A stretch of DNA of 64,000 bases, taken from the NCBI RefSeq assembly GCF_017352135.1, contig NZ_CP071455.1, forward strand, positions 434,001 to 498,000. Reading direction: 5' to 3'. A model generated the notes under the pieces. The model was not told the origin of the DNA. It was given only the letters and a program-made list of their open reading frames with translations, and ran no database searches. Positions 61,554 through 64,000 of the stretch are shown piece by piece. Every line of letters starts with the position of its first letter. The first letter of the stretch is position 1. Source of the DNA: Rhizobium lentis. GTDB lineage: Bacteria > Pseudomonadota > Alphaproteobacteria > Rhizobiales > Rhizobiaceae. The position numbers and the translations under genes were made by a program.

Positions 61554-62168
61554 GTGAATACCGAGATTAAGCCTGCGGCCCACCGAAAACAGCCGATAGA
61601 GGTTGGGATCGAACAGAGGCGGCAACGAGAGATTGTTCGGCAGATGGAAGATGAGAGCTACACGATCGTCTTGAAGGTCGATTGCGCAGCTCGCCTATTC
61701 AACTCCCTCGACCCTACGCCCTTTCGTGAGCGGGATCTCGATCCAGACGCGGAGCGCTTCATCGTCGAATGGGCTCAGGAAGCACCGAGAAGCGCTCGGC
61801 TGGAGATCGTCGTTCAGCTGCCCGTTCAGGAATCCGCAGCCGAATCCGCCGCAGCGATATGCGAGGCAATTCGACACAACTTCGGCGATCGCGCTGCTCA
61901 AAGCCGCCGCGAACTGCGCGAGGGGCGACGTGAACTGATCGTGGGCATTCCGGCTTTGGCGTTGAGCATCGTTTTCAGTCAACTCATCATCAATGCGATG
62001 GGATCGGACACCCTTGGAAAAGTGCTGAGCGAAAGCCTGCTTATATTCGGCTGGGTTGCGAACTGGCGTCCGCTTGAAATCTTCCTTTATGATTGGTGGT
62101 CTATCGCCCTCAAACGCCGCTTCTATCGGCGATTGGCGGCAGCCGACGTGAAAGTGGTCGCAGCATGA
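61554..62168 (+). CDS. Hypothetical membrane protein
   Basis: This 204-residue protein probably starts with GTG at 61554. The first 130 residues are soluble (QREIVRQMEDESYTIVLKVDCAARLFNSLDPTPFRERDLDPDAERFIVEWAQEAP), and two hydrophobic segments follow (LIVGIPALALSIVFSQLIIN; VLSESLLIFGWVANWRPLEIFLY), ending in a basic tail. I do not recognise the family. The WAQEAP block with a membrane hairpin is reminiscent of uncharacterised rhizobial proteins. It is convergent with the hybrid kinase gene. No ribosome site is obvious, so the start is uncertain. Confidence 0.6.
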   Translation: MNTEIKPAAHRKQPIEVGIEQRRQREIVRQMEDESYTIVLKVDCAARLFNSLDPTPFRERDLDPDAERFIVEWAQEAPRSARLEIVVQLPVQESAAESAAAICEAIRHNFGDRAAQSRRELREGRRELIVGIPALALSIVFSQLIINAMGSDTLGKVLSESLLIFGWVANWRPLEIFLYDWWSIALKRRFYRRLAAADVKVVAA

Positions 62169-62280
62169 TTGCCCAATCCGGCACGTCCCTTCGCGCGATC
62201 AGCTTTGCCAGGGTTTCCCACACTACAGCCGACGTTTAGAGCCGAAGAAGTTTCAATAGCGACGCCGGCGACAGGCAATG

Positions 62281-64000
62281 TCAATCGAGGAGTTCTCGAA
62301 GCCGGATCGCCAGCTCACGGGCGGTGTAAGGCTTCTTCAGCCAGCTCCCGGAAAGAGCCAGTTCCCGGCCTGCGATTGTCGGCTCCGCGTACCCCGACGT
62401 GAATAAGATCTTCATCCCGGGGTTCCGCGTCCTCACTTCGTTGGCGAGCTCATCGCCAGTCATGCCGCGTGGCATGACGATATCAGTGAAGAGCAAGGCG
62501 ATATCGTCATGTTCCTCCAGCCGCTCCAGTGCTTCCCCACCATTCGCAGCCTCGACGACCGTATAACCCGCGGCTACCAGACGCGAGACAGCGACGCGGC
62601 GTACGCGCGGATCGTCCTCGACGACGAGGATTTTTTCGACGCCGCGCGGAATGCTCGGTTGAAGGCGCGCTTCCGCTCCCCCCTCGCCGGCATTCGCGGC
62701 CGCCATGTGCGCGGCTGGAAGGAAAACGCGCACACTCGTACCTCGGTCGATCTCGCTGTAAAGCTGGATAAAACCGCCCGATTGCTTCGCGAAGCCATAG
62801 ACCATGGAAAGGCCTAGCCCGGTCCCGGCGCCGACGCCCTTGGTGGTGAAGAAGGGTTCGAAGGCCCGCTGCTTGACCTCGGCCGTCATGCCGCCGCCGG
62901 TGTCGGTGACCGAGATCAGCACGTAATCGCCCGTGCGCACCTCGGGATACATCTTGGCATAGTCGATATCGAGCTTGACACGCGAGATTTCAATCGAAAT
63001 CTGCCCGCCGCGGGGCATGGCGTCCCTGCCATTGAGCACGAGGTTCAAAAGCGCGTTTTGTAGTTGCGAGCTGTCGACAAGCGCTTTGTTGTCTACGCCC
63101 GTGATGATGGTACGGAACTCGATCGCCTCGCCTACAGTGCGCCGCAGCAGCTCGGAAAAGCCTGAAACCAGTTGGGCGACATCGACGAGCTTCGGGTTCA
63201 GCGGCTGCCGACGGCCAAAGGCCAGCAACTGAGCCGTGAGCTTTGCACCATCATCAGTTGCCTCCTGCGCCTCTCGCAAGAGCGGTCGCAGTTTTTCGTC
63301 CGTCAACTTATCCTCAATCATTTCAAGATTGCCGCTGATGACTGTCAGAAGATTGTTGAAGTCGTGCGCCAGCCCTCCGGTCAGCTGGCCGATCGCTTCC
63401 ATCTTCTGCGATTGGCGCAGTTCCTCATCGATCCTCTGACGGCTCGTCAGATCACGGATGAAACCGGTGAATATCTGCTTGCCATTAACAATGGCCTCGC
63501 CGACAGCCAATTCCATGGGAAAGACGGAGCCGTCCTTGCGCTGCCCGGTCACCACCCGGCCATAGCCGATGATGCGCCGGTCGCCGGTCGCCATGTAACG
63601 AGAGAGATAACCATCATGCGCGTCGCGATCAGGCTGCGGCATCAACATCTTGACGTTCCGGCCAAAGACTTCCTTGGAGGAATAGCCGAAAAGCCGCTCA
63701 GCTGCGGCGCTGAAAGAGGAGATGGTGCCAGTGTTGTCGATGACGATCATCGCCTCGGGAACGGTGTCGAGGATGGAACGCAAATGCGCCTCACGCCCCG
63801 CTAGGTCGTCCTGCACCCTCTTCATCTCGGTCACATCATTGTTGGTCTGGACGATCACACCCTTGGAAGAAGATGGATCGATACCAATCCAGCGAGTGGC
63901 GATGAAGAGGGTGCGCCCGTCCTTGTGACGATGCAGCACCTCGCCTTCCCAGGCGCCTTCCCTCCGCACTGCCTCCCGGATTTCTTCCACCGGCCGGGGA
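62281..64000 (-). CDS. Hybrid histidine kinase with FixL-like haem PAS domain (5' end outside window)
   Basis: The visible 569 or more residues hold the end of one PAS domain, a second PAS, HisKA, HATPase and a C-terminal receiver. The second PAS closely resembles the FixL haem domain: [20 protein letters not shown], then [20 protein letters not shown] and [20 protein letters not shown], followed by [25 protein letters not shown]. In FixL the His of the HDGY motif (codon 63616-63618 here) binds the haem iron. The H box is [15 protein letters not shown]. The receiver has EDD and LLFTDIVMP, with Asp as phosphoacceptor. It is likely an oxygen sensor feeding the FixK-like pathway. The gene runs off the right edge, so its start and N-terminal domains are unseen. 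Confidence 0.87.
   Translation of the reverse strand, partial: PRPVEEIREAVRREGAWEGEVLHRHKDGRTLFIATRWIGIDPSSSKGVIVQTNNDVTEMKRVQDDLAGREAHLRSILDTVPEAMIVIDNTGTISSFSAAAERLFGYSSKEVFGRNVKMLMPQPDRDAHDGYLSRYMATGDRRIIGYGRVVTGQRKDGSVFPMELAVGEAIVNGKQIFTGFIRDLTSRQRIDEELRQSQKMEAIGQLTGGLAHDFNNLLTVISGNLEMIEDKLTDEKLRPLLREAQEATDDGAKLTAQLLAFGRRQPLNPKLVDVAQLVSGFSELLRRTVGEAIEFRTIITGVDNKALVDSSQLQNALLNLVLNGRDAMPRGGQISIEISRVKLDIDYAKMYPEVRTGDYVLISVTDTGGGMTAEVKQRAFEPFFTTKGVGAGTGLGLSMVYGFAKQSGGFIQLYSEIDRGTSVRVFLPAAHMAAANAGEGGAEARLQPSIPRGVEKILVVEDDPRVRRVAVSRLVAAGYTVVEAANGGEALERLEEHDDIALLFTDIVMPRGMTGDELANEVRTRNPGMKILFTSGYAEPTIAGRELALSGSWLKKPYTARELAIRLRELLD

Noticed and set aside
1..64000. CRISPR arrays, tRNA or rRNA genes, insertion sequences
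   Set aside because: No regularly spaced repeats, no cloverleaf-like or rRNA sequence and no transposase motif were noticed by reading; a tool-based scan could still find short ones.

Overview
The window reads as DNA from an alphaproteobacterium of the Rhizobiaceae (Rhizobium/Sinorhizobium type). The evidence is high GC with GC-rich third codon positions, ABC sugar uptake typical of rhizobia, FixK/FnrN-type regulation, a FixL-like haem-PAS kinase and many two-domain universal stress proteins. No ribosomal, replication or other core chromosomal genes appear, so an accessory replicon (plasmid or chromid) is likely but not proven.

There are two parts. From 1 to about 16 kb is a carbohydrate region: a GH3 beta-glucosidase divergent from a TetR regulator with a perfect 16-bp operator between them; a LuxR-type response regulator with its GAF histidine kinase; a ribose-type ABC transporter operon (binding protein, double ATPase, two permeases) ending in an SMP-30/gluconolactonase; a RES/Xre toxin-antitoxin pair; and a GH38 alpha-mannosidase. 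Next comes 1.1 kb of decayed DNA holding remnants of hydrogenase-4/complex-I-like genes. A chemotaxis-receptor fragment lies at 11.2 kb.

From about 17 kb to the end the content changes to a stress, energy and low-oxygen island. It holds three universal stress proteins, a beta-CASP metallo-beta-lactamase nuclease, acetate kinase, a broken ATPase-inhibitor zeta paralogue, two intact P-type ATPases and one broken one fused to a hemerythrin domain, a HlyD/RbbA/ABC-2 export operon, a CBS-BON protein, Hsp20, GroEL, FtsH, PEP synthase with a divergent glucokinase-like protein, phosphoribosyltransferases (one in a three-domain fusion with an alpha/beta hydrolase and an erythromycin esterase), BON proteins, a Crp/Fnr regulator and, cut by the window edge, a hybrid kinase with a FixL-like haem PAS domain.

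The main observation is that about twenty copies of a FNR/FixK-type box (TTGAY-N4-RTCAA) lie between 18.0 and 61.4 kb, almost all in intergenic DNA. Most have their centre 57-90 bp upstream of a well-supported start codon, and none was found in the first 17 kb. Several have a plausible -10 element at the class II distance. The boxes also settle start codons, with two TTG starts and one probable leaderless message. The region therefore looks like one physically clustered oxygen-responsive regulon, with a likely regulator (56664-57416) and a likely oxygen sensor (62281-64000) inside or beside it. Several members carry single-base frameshifts (P1B ATPase, CheB-like, zeta, small membrane protein), which means either decay or sequence error.
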